Assembly (NCBI RefSeq): GCF_003004785.1
Contig: NZ_PVZS01000013.1
Span: 62,001-126,000, forward strand
Direction: 5' to 3'
Source of the DNA: Alsobacter soli
Lineage (GTDB): Bacteria > Pseudomonadota > Alphaproteobacteria > Rhizobiales > Beijerinckiaceae
Length of the DNA stretch: 64,000 bases
Both the position numbers and the translations under genes were made by a program. Below the pieces are notes generated by a model. The model searched no databases and was not told where the DNA came from. It saw nothing but the letters and a program-made list of their open reading frames with translations. Each line of letters opens with the position of its first letter. Within the stretch, counting starts at the first letter, position 1. Positions 25,334-35,266 of this stretch are shown here, one piece after another.

Positions 25334-28299
25334 AGTCGCGTGAAGATGTCGCGCACCTTGTCCTGCGTGTCAGCCAAGTCGCGCTCGAGGATCTTGAAAT
25401 CCGGCAGACCGACGATGGACGCCATGCGGCGCTTCAGGCCCTGGGAGGCGGTCTTGCCATCGAAGGCGCCGGCCACCGTCAGTCGCTGCCAGTGCAGCAG
25501 GTCGCGCATCATGGCGTAGGCCTCTCGCAGGAACTCGCCGTGTTCGGGAGCGAGGACGCCATGCTCCTGCGCCTCGCGCAGGATGTCGCCCGTCGAGGTC
25601 GTGACGAGGCTGGGATGGGCGCGCCCGTGGACCAGCACCAGCGTCTGCGCAATGAACTCGATATCGAGCAGCCCGCCGCGGGCGAGCTTGAGATCCCATA
25701 GCTGATCCTCGCCCTTCTCCCGGGCGATCAGGCGACGCATGTCCGCCGCCTCGCGCCGAACATGGTCCGGGTCTCGCTCGGCGGTGAGAATGCCGTGGAT
25801 GGCGCCAGCCACCTCCTCCGCGAACAGGAGATCGCCGGCGACGGGCCGGGCGCGGGTGAGCGCCATCTTCTCCCAAACCTCAGCCTCCTCGTTCTGGTAG
25901 GCGAGGAAGCCCTTGTACTGCGTGGCCGCAGGGCCCTTGTTGCCAGAGGGCCTCAGGCGCATGTCGACGGAATACAGCACGCCCCTGCGCGTCGGGACGG
26001 TGAGCGCGCTGATGAGCCGCTGGGTCAGGCGCGTGTAGTACACGACGGCGTTCAGAGGGCGCGTGCCGTCGCTCTCGGCCGCGTCCTCGTCAAAGTCGTA
26101 AAGCACCACGAGGTCGAGATCGGAGGTCGCCGTCATCTCGCGCGAGCCTAGCCGGCCCATGCCCACGACAGCCATGCGCCCGCCCGGAACCCTGCCGTGG
26201 TCGGCCTGGAAGCGACGCTCCACCTCGCGGAGGGCGACCTGGATGAGCGCGTCCGCCAGGGTGGCGTAGGCTGTTCCGATCCGCGACAGCGGCACGGCCT
26301 CCGAAATGGCGCGCGAGCCGACAAGGAACATCTCGTGCTGGCCGACCTCGCGGATGCGGTCGAGAAAATCTTCCAGCAGTTCAGGCGCCCCGACCGCGCC
26401 CGAAAGGCGTGAGACGAGTTCCTCCACCCCCGCATAAGGCCTGTTCAGGGCCGGGTCGATGACGGCGTCCAGGAGATGCGGCCGCTGGGCCACAGTCTCG
26501 GCGAGCCGCGGAGCCGAGCCGAGCAGGTCGGCGAACAGCGCCAGGATGGAGCGGTGGTTCTTCAGGATGGAGAAGAGCTCGACAGCGGCAGGCATGCGGG
26601 CGAGCGCCCTATCGAGATTGGCGAGGGCGCCGTCGGGATCGGCGGTCGCCCCGAAGGCCGTCAGCAGCTGGGGAACGAGCTCTGTCAGGACCTCCCGGGC
26701 GCGCGGGCTCGTCACAGCCTGGCGCCGGCCGAAGTGCCAGCCGCGCACCGTCTCGGCAGCGAGCGCCGGGTCGGTGAAGCCCATGCGGCGCAGCGTCTCC
26801 AGGGTCTCCGGGTCGTCCGTCACGCCCGTGAAGACGAGGTTGCCCTCGCCGGCGGTGAGTTCGCCGCCTTCCTCGAACAGGCGCGCGTAGTGCCCTTCCA
26901 CCTTGAGCGCCTGGGCCGTCAGCGCCTTGCCGAAGGAGGCCGCCGAGGCATAGCCGCAGAACTTGGCGAAGCGGGCGAGCTTGTCGTCTTCGTGCGGCAG
27001 CTGCTGCGTCTGTTCGTCGGCCTGCATCTGCAGCCGGTGCTCGATCGCGCGCAGGAATCGGTATGCTTCCGACAGCTCCTGTTCCGCCGTCGCGCTGATC
27101 CAGCCGTCCTGTCGCAGCGCCGTCAGCATCTCGAGCGTGCGCCGCCCCCGCAGCTGCGGCCTGCGGCCGCCGAACACGAGTTGCTGGGTCTGGACGAAGA
27201 ATTCCACCTCGCGGATGCCGCCGCGGCCCAGCTTAATGTTGTGCCCCGCGACCGCGATCACGTCGTGGCCGCGCACGGCGTGGATCTGGCGCTTCATGGC
27301 GTGGATGTCCGCCACGGCGGCGAAGTCGAAGTACTTGCGCCAGATGAAGGGCGTCAGCTCCTTGAGGAAGGCCTCGCCGATGGGGATGTCCCCAGCCACC
27401 GCGCGCGCCTTGATGAGGGCGGCGCGTTCCCAGTTCTGGCCGACGCTCTCGTAGTAGGCGTAGGCCGACGGCAGGGGGATGGCGCTGGGCGTGGAGGCGG
27501 GATCCGGTCGAAGCCGCAGGTCGGTGCGGAACACGTAGCCATCCGCCGTGCGCTCCTGCAGCAGCTTCACGACCCCCTTCACCATCCGGACGAAGAAGGG
27601 CGTGGGCTCGACGTTTCCGGCGAGCGGCGCCTTGTCCGGATCGAAAAAGACGACGATGTCGATATCCGAAGAGTAGTTCAGCTCCCGGGCGCCGTGCTTG
27701 CCGAGCGCCAGAACCACCACGCCGCAGTCGGCGGCTGGGTCATTCGGGTCATTCGGCCTGAACTTCCCGGCCTCCGCCGCCTCGTTCAGCAGCCAGCGCA
27801 CGCTGGTCGCGACGCAAGCGTCCGCGAAGTCGCTGAGGGTTTCGGTGACCTGCTCGACACCCCAGAGGCCGCCAAGGTCGGCAAGCGCCACGAGAAGCGC
27901 CACCTCCTGCTTGGCGGCTCGCAACCTGCGCATCAATTGCTGCTCGGCTTCCGCTTCCCGCCAGAGGCCGTTGACTCGCCGGACGAGGGCCGCCGCGTGC
28001 GCGTCCGGGTCGCAGGCCAGAAGGGACACAAGGCGGGCGGGGTCGCCCGAGACGAGACGCCACAAGTAGGGGGAGTGGTCGGCGATCCCCGCCAGCAGAG
28101 CTTGAACCGACTCACTGGCCTGCACGAGCGGCTTCAGGCCCCCTCCCCCGCCAGGCTCATCGGCCCCGGCGAGGAACTCGGCCACTCGGTCGCGCGCGCT
28201 CCCGTGGTCGGCGAGCCGGGGCGCCGCCGTTAGCCGGTCGACAAGTCGCACGCCCGTGGGCGCTTTGTGGGGGGCAGGTTCGCCGGCGCCGGTGTCCAT
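25324..28299 (-). CDS. glnE: bifunctional glutamine synthetase adenylyltransferase/deadenylyltransferase
   Basis: Adenylylates and deadenylylates glutamine synthetase according to nitrogen status, under PII control. The 991-residue protein has two nucleotidyltransferase domains. The N-terminal deadenylylase has GKHGARELNYSSDIDI (200-215), and the C-terminal adenylylase has GMGRLGSREMTATSDLDL at about 715. Each is followed by a helical GlnD/PII-responsive region. The ATG follows the kinase stop directly (TAGATG), with AGGAG inside the kinase gene, so it is translationally coupled to the upstream two-component system. Confidence 0.96.
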   Translation of the reverse strand: MDTGAGEPAPHKAPTGVRLVDRLTAAPRLADHGSARDRVAEFLAGADEPGGGGGLKPLVQASESVQALLAGIADHSPYLWRLVSGDPARLVSLLACDPDAHAAALVRRVNGLWREAEAEQQLMRRLRAAKQEVALLVALADLGGLWGVEQVTETLSDFADACVATSVRWLLNEAAEAGKFRPNDPNDPAADCGVVVLALGKHGARELNYSSDIDIVVFFDPDKAPLAGNVEPTPFFVRMVKGVVKLLQERTADGYVFRTDLRLRPDPASTPSAIPLPSAYAYYESVGQNWERAALIKARAVAGDIPIGEAFLKELTPFIWRKYFDFAAVADIHAMKRQIHAVRGHDVIAVAGHNIKLGRGGIREVEFFVQTQQLVFGGRRPQLRGRRTLEMLTALRQDGWISATAEQELSEAYRFLRAIEHRLQMQADEQTQQLPHEDDKLARFAKFCGYASAASFGKALTAQALKVEGHYARLFEEGGELTAGEGNLVFTGVTDDPETLETLRRMGFTDPALAAETVRGWHFGRRQAVTSPRAREVLTELVPQLLTAFGATADPDGALANLDRALARMPAAVELFSILKNHRSILALFADLLGSAPRLAETVAQRPHLLDAVIDPALNRPYAGVEELVSRLSGAVGAPELLEDFLDRIREVGQHEMFLVGSRAISEAVPLSRIGTAYATLADALIQVALREVERRFQADHGRVPGGRMAVVGMGRLGSREMTATSDLDLVVLYDFDEDAAESDGTRPLNAVVYYTRLTQRLISALTVPTRRGVLYSVDMRLRPSGNKGPAATQYKGFLAYQNEEAEVWEKMALTRARPVAGDLLFAEEVAGAIHGILTAERDPDHVRREAADMRRLIAREKGEDQLWDLKLARGGLLDIEFIAQTLVLVHGRAHPSLVTTSTGDILREAQEHGVLAPEHGEFLREAYAMMRDLLHWQRLTVAGAFDGKTASQGLKRRMASIVGLPDFKILERDLADTQDKVRDIFTRLVG

Positions 28300-29724
28300 C
28301 TACGCTCCTGCGGTCGCCGGAAGCGCGACCACGGCGCGCAACCCGGGCTCATTGTCCTCCAGGCGCAACGTCCCGCCATGGAGACGCGCCACCGCCGCCG
28401 CCAAGGATAGCCCAAGGCCGAAGCCCGGTCGCGTGCGGGCGCCCTCGAGCCTGACGAAGCGCTCCAGCACTCGGCTGCGATCCGCAGCCGGAATGCCTGG
28501 GCCGCGGTCCGCGACGGCGAGTTCCACGGTATCGCCGTGCTGCCCGGCCCTGACAAGCACCTCAGGCGAAGGCGACGGTACCTGCCCACCGTCGGTCGCC
28601 GCCACGGCCTCCAGCGGCTTCGGCGCATACTTGATGGCGTTGTCCACCAGGTTGGCGAGCGCCTGCCCAATGAGCTCGCGCGAACCGCGGATGCGCAAGC
28701 CCGGCTCCACCTCCAGCCGCAGCGGAACTCCCGCTTCCTCGGCGACCGGCTCATACAGCTCCACGACATCGCGCGCCACCTCGGCCACGTCGAAACCAGC
28801 CATGTTGTCTCGCGCGTTCCCGGCCTCCGCGCGGGCGATCATCAGGAGCGCGTTGAAGACGCGGATCAGGTTATCCGCCTCCTCGATCGTGCCCTCCAGT
28901 GCGTTGCGATAGTCGTTGGGCGTCTCGGCGGTGCGCAGCGCCTCCTCAGCGCCGTTGCGCAGGCGCGTCAGCGGTGTCTTGAGGTCGTGGGCGATGTTGT
29001 CGGAGACCTCCTTCATGCCGGACATCAACTCCTCGATGCGGTCCAGCATGGCGTTGAGGTTTACGGCGAGGCGGTCGAGCTCGTCGTTCGTGCCCGCGAT
29101 GGCGAGGCGGCCGGAGAGGTCGCCCTTCATGATGCCGCGCGTGGCGTCCGTCATGGCGTCAATGCGGCCCAGAACGCGGCGTGTGACGAACCAGCCGCCC
29201 AGGAGCGCCAGGATCACCACCAGCGACAGCGACCAGCTGAAGGCGCGGCGGATGACCTGGCGCAGGCGGTCGGCTTCGGCGAGGTCGTGGCCGACCAGCA
29301 GGCGCACGCCCTGGGGCAATTGATAGACGCGCACCAGGGCCATGTGGGCCTTCTGGTCGTCGTCGTTGTGGAAGTAGGAGATCGTGCGCTGGCCGGGGCG
29401 CTCCAGCAAATCCGATGGCAGGCGGCCGATATTGCCGGCGTATCTCTCGCCATTCGGTCCTGCGACGAGGTAGAGCGAGGCTCCGGGCTGGCGCGAACGC
29501 GACTCGATCACGTCCACGAGCCGGCGCAAGCCGCCGCCCATGTACTGCTCGGCGAGGCCCTGGGTCTCCGCCTCCACCACGGAGGCGACCTGGTCGGCGA
29601 TGAGCCGACGGGCGTTGAAGGCGATGTAGCCGAGCAGGAAAAACGCGAAGAGCGTGAAAATCGCGAGGTAGGCCAGCGACAGCTTGAACGCCGTCGTACG
29701 GAAAAGCTTACCGAGCGCTGTCAC
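28300..29724 (-). CDS. HAMP-domain sensor histidine kinase upstream of glnE
   Basis: A 474-residue membrane kinase with transmembrane helices at about 14-36 and 165-184, a periplasmic domain between them, a HAMP domain and a HisKA domain with His246 in NIAHDLKTPLTRLR. The ATPase has NLVDNAIKYAP and DRGPGIPAADR, and GFGLGLSLAAAVA as the G2 box. It overlaps the 3' end of the partner response regulator gene by 17 bases. The order degP, regulator, kinase, glnE recurs in Hyphomicrobiales, and the conserved link to DegP suggests an envelope-stress signal, which is inference. Confidence 0.9.
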   Translation of the reverse strand: MTALGKLFRTTAFKLSLAYLAIFTLFAFFLLGYIAFNARRLIADQVASVVEAETQGLAEQYMGGGLRRLVDVIESRSRQPGASLYLVAGPNGERYAGNIGRLPSDLLERPGQRTISYFHNDDDQKAHMALVRVYQLPQGVRLLVGHDLAEADRLRQVIRRAFSWSLSLVVILALLGGWFVTRRVLGRIDAMTDATRGIMKGDLSGRLAIAGTNDELDRLAVNLNAMLDRIEELMSGMKEVSDNIAHDLKTPLTRLRNGAEEALRTAETPNDYRNALEGTIEEADNLIRVFNALLMIARAEAGNARDNMAGFDVAEVARDVVELYEPVAEEAGVPLRLEVEPGLRIRGSRELIGQALANLVDNAIKYAPKPLEAVAATDGGQVPSPSPEVLVRAGQHGDTVELAVADRGPGIPAADRSRVLERFVRLEGARTRPGFGLGLSLAAAVARLHGGTLRLEDNEPGLRAVVALPATAGA

Positions 29725-30397
29725 GGACCACGTATCCGGCGCCGCGGACGGTGTGGATCAGGGGCCGGTCGAAACCCCTGTCCACCTTCCCGCGCAGGCG
29801 CGACAGGTGCACGTCGATGACGTTGGTTTGCGGGTCGAAGTGGTAGTCCCATACATTCTCGAGCAGCATCGTGCGCGTCACCACCTGCCCGGCGTGCTTC
29901 ATCAGGTATTCGAGGAGGCGGAACTCGCGCGGCTGAAGTTCGATCGGCTTGCCGGCGCGAGCCACCGTGTGGGACAGGCGGTCGAGCTCCAGGTCGGCGA
30001 CGCGGTAGCGGGTCTCCTCCACCGGGCCGGTGCGGCGGCGGCGCGCGAGCACCTCGGCGCGGGCCAGGAGTTCGGAAAAGGCGTAGGGCTTGGGCAGGTA
30101 GTCGTCGCCGCCGGCGCGCAGGCCCTTCACGCGGTCATCCACCTGGCCGAGGGCCGACAGGATCAGGACAGGCGTCTCGACCTTCTGCTCGCGCAACCCG
30201 TGAATGAGCGACAGGCCGTCGAGCTTGGGCAGCATGCGGTCGATGATGAGGACGTCGTAGTCGCCCTCGCGGGCCAGGGCGTAGCCGTCGAGGCCGTCGG
30301 CGGCGTGGTCGGCCACGTGCCCGGCCTCCTTGAAGGCCTTCACCAGGTAGGCCGCGGAGTCCGTGTCGTCCTCGACGATGAGAAGCTTCATGTCCAT
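29708..30397 (-). CDS. OmpR family response regulator
   Basis: A 229-residue regulator with a receiver domain (LLIVEDDTD, phospho-acceptor Asp53 in IIDRMLPKLDG, Lys in PKPYAFSEL) and a winged-helix DNA-binding domain ending VIDVHLSRLRGKVDR and HTVRGAGYVV. I start it at the ATG of MDMKLL (30397), with GGAGG 6 bases upstream; the second ATG two codons on is also possible. It pairs with the overlapping kinase gene and is separated from the preceding degP gene by an intrinsic terminator, so it probably has its own promoter. Confidence 0.93.
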   Translation of the reverse strand: MDMKLLIVEDDTDSAAYLVKAFKEAGHVADHAADGLDGYALAREGDYDVLIIDRMLPKLDGLSLIHGLREQKVETPVLILSALGQVDDRVKGLRAGGDDYLPKPYAFSELLARAEVLARRRRTGPVEETRYRVADLELDRLSHTVARAGKPIELQPREFRLLEYLMKHAGQVVTRTMLLENVWDYHFDPQTNVIDVHLSRLRGKVDRGFDRPLIHTVRGAGYVVRDSAR

Positions 30398-30459
30398 GGC
30401 ATACCTCCAAGACGCGCGCCTGTTGAGGGGGCTCGGACATCCGGAGCGGCTTGCGCAGA

Positions 30460-30504
30460 AGAAAAAAAGCAAGCAGGCCGGAAGAGGCTGGGCTTCCGGC
30501 CTGC
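30460..30504 (-). terminator. Rho-independent terminator of the degP-type gene
   Basis: A perfect 12-bp stem (GCAGGCCGGAAG 30473-30484 with CTTCCGGCCTGC 30493-30504) and an 8-base loop are followed on the minus strand by CTTGCTTTTTTTC. The gene upstream in that direction is the DegP-type protease, ending at 30631. Confidence 0.88.
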
Positions 30505-30630
30505 CTGACGCTCCCGCCGCGCCGGTTGGGACGGGGGCGGCGGGAGGCGGCGACGCGCTGGGGCATGCGCGCGTCAGCCGCTGGAGCGGAGCTGGCGGAG
30601 AGGGGGCGGTCCCCGCCGGCTCCGGCAGGC

Positions 30631-32196
30631 TTAGCCGCGGTCCTTCTTGGGGAAGGCGAGCGCGACGAAGCGGCTGTCCTTGCCGGTCTTGAGCCGAAGC
30701 AGCACGGCCTTCTTGCCGCCCTTGCGAGCGTCGGCGAGGGCCTGCTTCACCTCGGAGGGGCTGGACACGGCGTGGCCGGCCACCTCCAGGATGACGTCGC
30801 CCTGCTTCACGCCCTGCTGGGCGCCGGGGCCCTCCGGGTCGACCTGGGTCACCACGACCCCCTGCGAGCCCGCGCCATCCACCGAACTGGCCGGAGCCAG
30901 CGCCAGGCCGAAGCCGCCGGCCGGGGCCGCGTTCTCGTCCTGCGCGTCCGCCCGGGCCGTCTTGTCGTTGGGCAGCGCGGCGAGCTTGAGGGTGACCGTC
31001 TGCTCGCGGCCGTCGCGGATGTAGGTGATCTCGGCCTTGTCGCCCGGCTTCATGGAGCCGATGCGACGAGACAGCTCCTTCGGACCCGCGACCTTGTCGC
31101 CGTCCACGGACACGATCACGTCGCCGGCCTTGATGCCGGCGTCAGAGGCCGGACCGGGTTGGGCCTCGGCCACCAGGGCGCCCTTGGCGTCCTTCAGGCC
31201 CAGGCTGTCGGCGATCTCGCTCGTCACCGGCTGGATCTGCACGCCGATGAAGCCGCGGGCGACGGAGCCCGTGTCCTTCAGCGACTCGACCACGTTGGCC
31301 GCCACCTCGGTCGGGATCGCGAAGGCGATGCCGACGTTGCCGCCGGACGGCGAGTAGATGGCCGTGTTCACGCCCACGACCTCGCCGTTCATGTCGAAGG
31401 TCGGACCGCCCGAGTTGCCGCGGTTCACGGCTGCGTCGATCTGCAGGTAGTCGTCATAGGGTCCGGAGCCGATGTCGCGACCGCGGGCCGAAACGATGCC
31501 GGCCGTCACCGTGCCGCCGAGGCCGAACGGGTTGCCTACCGCGATCACCCAGTCGCCGACGCGGGGCTGCGCCTTGGCGAACTTGACGAAGGGGTATGTC
31601 CCGGGCTGCTTCACCTTAAGCAGCGCGAGGTCGGTCTTGGGGTCCGTGCCGATCACTTTGGCGTCGAGCGTCTTGCCGTCGTCCATGGTCACCTGGACCT
31701 CGACGCCGTGCTCGACCACGTGGTTGTTGGTGACGATGTAGCCGTCCGGCGAGATGAAGAAGCCCGAGCCCTGGGCCTGCGAGTACTGGTGTCCGCGCGG
31801 GCGCATCTGGCCGTGCGGCATGCCGCCCCCATTGGGCTCGCCAAACTGGCGGAAGAAGTCGCGCAGGCCGGGCGGCAGGTTCGGCGGGAGGCCGTTGTCC
31901 TCGCCGTCGCCGTTGGCGATATCACCGCCACGCACCGCGGCGCTCTCGACCTTCACCTTCACGGAGACGACGGCGGGCTTCACCCGGTCGACGGCGTTGG
32001 CGAAGGAAGGCGGGCCGCCGAGCGACTGGCCGCCCTGCGGCTGCGCGCTCTGGGCGTTGGCGATGGCGACGGGGAAATCGGAATAGTGTGTCACGCCCGC
32101 GCCGACGACCGCGATCGCGCAAGCCCCGGCCAGCAGGCCGGCGCGGACCGACAGGCGGCGCCTGGGGGTGTTCGTCGGGGAAGTCTCTTGGGTCAT
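30631..32196 (-). CDS. degP: DegP/HtrA-type periplasmic serine endopeptidase (Do family)
   Basis: Periplasmic protease and chaperone for misfolded envelope proteins. The 521-residue protein has an N-terminal membrane or signal segment (about 15-38), then a trypsin-like domain with catalytic His159 (TNNHVV), Asp189 (KTDLALLK) and Ser262 (GNSGGP). Two PDZ domains follow (about 300-385 and 420-515). I chose the ATG at 32196 with AGGAG 7 bases upstream over an ATG at 32229. It follows ccmH by 121 bases and ends in an intrinsic terminator. Confidence 0.93.
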   Translation of the reverse strand: MTQETSPTNTPRRRLSVRAGLLAGACAIAVVGAGVTHYSDFPVAIANAQSAQPQGGQSLGGPPSFANAVDRVKPAVVSVKVKVESAAVRGGDIANGDGEDNGLPPNLPPGLRDFFRQFGEPNGGGMPHGQMRPRGHQYSQAQGSGFFISPDGYIVTNNHVVEHGVEVQVTMDDGKTLDAKVIGTDPKTDLALLKVKQPGTYPFVKFAKAQPRVGDWVIAVGNPFGLGGTVTAGIVSARGRDIGSGPYDDYLQIDAAVNRGNSGGPTFDMNGEVVGVNTAIYSPSGGNVGIAFAIPTEVAANVVESLKDTGSVARGFIGVQIQPVTSEIADSLGLKDAKGALVAEAQPGPASDAGIKAGDVIVSVDGDKVAGPKELSRRIGSMKPGDKAEITYIRDGREQTVTLKLAALPNDKTARADAQDENAAPAGGFGLALAPASSVDGAGSQGVVVTQVDPEGPGAQQGVKQGDVILEVAGHAVSSPSEVKQALADARKGGKKAVLLRLKTGKDSRFVALAFPKKDRG

Positions 32197-32317
32197 CGTT
32201 TGCTCCTCGGGCCTGGGTTTCGGGGGCATCCCCGGGGGCCTGTGGAGCAGAAGATGGGGCGCAGCGGCTTACGGCGCCCTCGCGGGATCATGAAACTTTG
32301 GAAAGGTGCGGTAACGG

Positions 32318-32782
32318 TCAGCCGACCTGATCCAGCCGGTCCAAGGCCACGCGCTCTTCGTCCGTCAGCGGGCTCACAGGCGTCGGGCTCGTGCGCCGCT
32401 TCGCGTTCGCCCAGACGATGCCAATGCCGGCCAGCAGCACCAGGAACGGCCCTGCCCAGAGCAGCACGGTGTGGGGCGTGAAGGTCGGCTTCAACAGCAC
32501 GAACTCGCCGTAGCGGTCCACGAGGAAGGTGCGGATCTGCGTCTCGTTCTCGCCGGCCTTGAGCTTCTCGCGAACGATCAGCCGCAGGTCGCGCGCGAGC
32601 GGGGCGTCGCTATCGTCGATCGACTGGTTCTGGCACACGAGGCACCGCAACTCGGAGGACAGCGCGCGGGCGCGGGCCTCGAGCTTCGGGTCGGAGAGGA
32701 CCTCGTCCGGGTTCACCGCGAAGGCGGGCGTTGAACCGAGAAGAGCCAGCGCGGCCAGGGCGAGGAGGAGCCAGCGGCGCAT
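32318..32782 (-). CDS. ccmH: cytochrome c-type biogenesis protein CcmH (CycL)
   Basis: Thiol oxidoreductase that reduces apocytochrome c heme-binding cysteines and passes them to CcmF. The 154-residue protein has a signal peptide (about 1-22), the periplasmic redox motif LRCLVCQNQS (Cys47, Cys50) and a C-terminal membrane anchor (about 106-126). The ATG at 32782 lies 2 bases from the ccmF stop, so the two are co-translated. It is the last gene of the ccmI-E-F-H unit. Confidence 0.95.
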   Translation of the reverse strand: MRRWLLLALAALALLGSTPAFAVNPDEVLSDPKLEARARALSSELRCLVCQNQSIDDSDAPLARDLRLIVREKLKAGENETQIRTFLVDRYGEFVLLKPTFTPHTVLLWAGPFLVLLAGIGIVWANAKRRTSPTPVSPLTDEERVALDRLDQVG

Positions 32783-32784
32783 GG

Positions 32785-34761
32785 TCACTCCGCCGGAACT
32801 GCGGCCGGGGCCGCACGGCGGACCGGCGCGCCGACCCGGGCGCGGCGATCGCTGAGCGACAGCACGCCGCCGGCGGCCATCACCACTGCGCCCAGCCAGA
32901 TGAAGAGCACCCACGGCTTCCAGTAGAGCCGCACGCCGACGCTCCCGCCGGCCTCGATCTCGGCCACGCTGGCGTAGACCTGCCCCAACCCCACCGTCAG
33001 CAGCCCGGCCTCGGAGGTGGGCATCGAGCGACCGGTGAAGGTGCGCTTGCCTGGTTCGACGCGGCCGACGAGGCGGTCACCGTCCCGAATGGCCAGGAGG
33101 GCCGCGGTCTCGCGGTAGTCGGGCCCATTGCGCGGCACGACGGCTTCCAGCGTCACCTGGTAGGGGCCGAGGTCCAGGCTTTCTCCCGCCTTCATGGTCG
33201 CAAGGCGCTCGACGCCCCAGGCCGTTGCGGCGATGCCGATCACGGTGACGCCGAGCCCCGCATGGGCCAGCGCCGTGCCCCAGGCCGAGCGCGGCAGGCC
33301 GGCGGCGCGGCGCAGCACCACCGCGAGCGAGGCGCCTGCGCGGTGCGAGCGGTTGAAGATCTCGGACGCGGAGCCGAGGATCAGCCACAGGCCGAGGCCG
33401 ATGCCGAGCGGCGCCGCGACCGGCCCTCGCCGCGTTACGGCAAATACGACGATCGCGCCGGCGAGGGCCAAGGCGAAGGCCGCAGCGAGGCGCTGGGCCA
33501 CGCCGAGGAGGTCGCCACGCTTCCACGCCAGCGACTGGCCCACCGGGACCAGCAACAGCAGCGGAACGGTCAGCGGCAGGAAGGTCGCTTCAAAGAACGG
33601 GGCGCCGACCGAGATCTTGCCGCCCGTGAGCGCCTCAAGGCCGAGCGGGTACAGGGTGCCGATGAACACGGCCGCGCAGGCGGCGGACAGGAACAGGTTG
33701 TTCAGGACCAGCGCGCCTTCGCGCGAGATCGGCGCGAAGAGGCCGCCCTGGCGCAGCACAGGCGCGCGCCAGGCGAACAGGGTCAGGCCGCCGCCGATGA
33801 AGAAGATCAGGATGCCGAGAATGAACACGCCGCGAGTCGGGTCGCTCGCAAACGAATGCACGGAGGTCAGAACGCCCGAGCGCACCAGGAAGGTGCCGAT
33901 CAGCGACAGCGAGAAAGCCAGGATGGACAGCAGGATGGTCCAGACCTTCAGGGCGTCGCGCTTTTCCATCACCACGATGGAGTGGATGAGGGCCGTGCCG
34001 GCGAGCCAGGGCATCAGGGAAGCGTTCTCGACCGGGTCCCAGAACCACCAGCCGCCCCAGCCGAGCTCGTAGTAGGCCCAGTACGAGCCCATCGCGATGC
34101 CGAGCGTCAGGAAGGCCCAGGCTAGCAGCGTCCAGGGCCGCACGAAGCGGGCCCACACGGCGTCGATGCGCCCTTCCAGCAGCGCGCCGACCGCGAAGGA
34201 GAAGGCCACCGAGAAGCCGACATAGCCCAGGTAGAGCAGCGGCGGATGGATCGCCAGGCCGGGGTCCTGCAGGATCGGGTTCAGCCCCTCCCCCTCGAAG
34301 GGCGCCGGCATGACGCGGGCGAAGGGATTGGAGGTGAGCAGGATGAACAGGAAGAAGGCGGCCGCGATCGCGCCCTGCACGGAAAGCACATAGGCGAGCA
34401 AGCGCTGGGGCATGTGCGCGCCGCGCCAGGCTACCAGGCCGGCGAACAGGGCGAGGATGGTCACCCAGAGCAGCATCGATCCTTCGTGGTTCGACCACAC
34501 GCCGGAGATCTTGTAGGCGAGCGGCTTCGACGAATGCGAGTTCTGGACGACGTTGAGGACGGAGAAGTCCGAATCCACATAGGCGATCGTCAGCGCCAGG
34601 AAGGCGAGCGCGGCGAAACCCAGCATGGCGAAGGCGGCCGGGCGGGCCACGCCCATGAGGGCCGAGTCACGAGTATGCGCGCCCCAGGCGGGGATGAAGG
34701 TCAGCACCAGCGAGAGCGCCAGGGCGAGCACGAGGGCGTAGTGGCCGACTTCGACGACCAT
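32785..34761 (-). CDS. ccmF: heme lyase CcmF (CycK)
   Basis: Polytopic inner-membrane component that attaches heme from holo-CcmE to apocytochrome c in the periplasm. The 658-residue protein has many hydrophobic helices and the conserved tryptophan-rich WWD domain (GWWFWDPVENASLMPW, about 226-241). Conserved His residues flank it (SNHEGS in the N-terminal third). I start it at the ATG of MVVEVGHYAL, 4 bases after the ccmE stop. Confidence 0.95.
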   Translation of the reverse strand: MVVEVGHYALVLALALSLVLTFIPAWGAHTRDSALMGVARPAAFAMLGFAALAFLALTIAYVDSDFSVLNVVQNSHSSKPLAYKISGVWSNHEGSMLLWVTILALFAGLVAWRGAHMPQRLLAYVLSVQGAIAAAFFLFILLTSNPFARVMPAPFEGEGLNPILQDPGLAIHPPLLYLGYVGFSVAFSFAVGALLEGRIDAVWARFVRPWTLLAWAFLTLGIAMGSYWAYYELGWGGWWFWDPVENASLMPWLAGTALIHSIVVMEKRDALKVWTILLSILAFSLSLIGTFLVRSGVLTSVHSFASDPTRGVFILGILIFFIGGGLTLFAWRAPVLRQGGLFAPISREGALVLNNLFLSAACAAVFIGTLYPLGLEALTGGKISVGAPFFEATFLPLTVPLLLLVPVGQSLAWKRGDLLGVAQRLAAAFALALAGAIVVFAVTRRGPVAAPLGIGLGLWLILGSASEIFNRSHRAGASLAVVLRRAAGLPRSAWGTALAHAGLGVTVIGIAATAWGVERLATMKAGESLDLGPYQVTLEAVVPRNGPDYRETAALLAIRDGDRLVGRVEPGKRTFTGRSMPTSEAGLLTVGLGQVYASVAEIEAGGSVGVRLYWKPWVLFIWLGAVVMAAGGVLSLSDRRARVGAPVRRAAPAAVPAE

Positions 34762-34765
34762 GGCG

Positions 34766-35260
34766 TCAGGCCCCCGGCTTCGCGGCTGCGGGCGCCGCAT
34801 TCGGCGCGGCCTCCTTGGCCTTGTCGCCCGTGTGCTGCCACATGCCCTGCTGCTTGAGCGCCTCGGCTACTTCCTTGGGCATGTACTTCTCGTCGTGCTT
34901 GGCGAGCACGCTGTCGGCCTTGAACTCGCCGGAGGGTTGCAGGGCGCCGTCGGCCACCACGCCCTGCCCTTCCCTGAACAGGTCAGGGAGCAGGCCCTGG
35001 TAAGTCACCGGCACGGAACGGTTCGTGTCCGTCACCTCGAAGTGGACCGTCTGGTTAGGGCCGCGTTGCAGCGTTCCCTCCTTCACAAGGCCGCCAATGC
35101 GCAGGCGCATGCCGGGCTTGAACCCCTCTTCCGCCAACTCCGTCGGCGTCTTGAAGAAGGTGATCGTCTTCGTGAGATTGTACAGGATCAGCCCTGCCGC
35201 GACAGCGAGCACGGCAAGCGCGGATCCGATGAGGGTCAGGCGGCGCTGCTTCCGGGTCAT
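34766..35260 (-). CDS. ccmE: cytochrome c maturation heme chaperone CcmE (CycJ)
   Basis: Membrane-anchored periplasmic chaperone that binds heme covalently and delivers it to CcmF. The 164-residue protein has one N-terminal transmembrane helix (about 8-28), an OB-fold domain and the heme-binding His122 in [10 protein letters not shown] with Tyr126 nearby. The C-terminal Ala/Pro tail is disordered, as usual. It lies between ccmI (6 bases) and ccmF (4 bases). Confidence 0.96.
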   Translation of the reverse strand: MTRKQRRLTLIGSALAVLAVAAGLILYNLTKTITFFKTPTELAEEGFKPGMRLRIGGLVKEGTLQRGPNQTVHFEVTDTNRSVPVTYQGLLPDLFREGQGVVADGALQPSGEFKADSVLAKHDEKYMPKEVAEALKQQGMWQHTGDKAKEAAPNAAPAAAKPGA

Positions 35261-35266
35261 GGGGGA

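Noticed and set aside
26476-28233. A 585-codon open frame on the plus strand.
   Set aside because: Exactly antisense to glnE, whose two nucleotidyltransferase motifs are clear.
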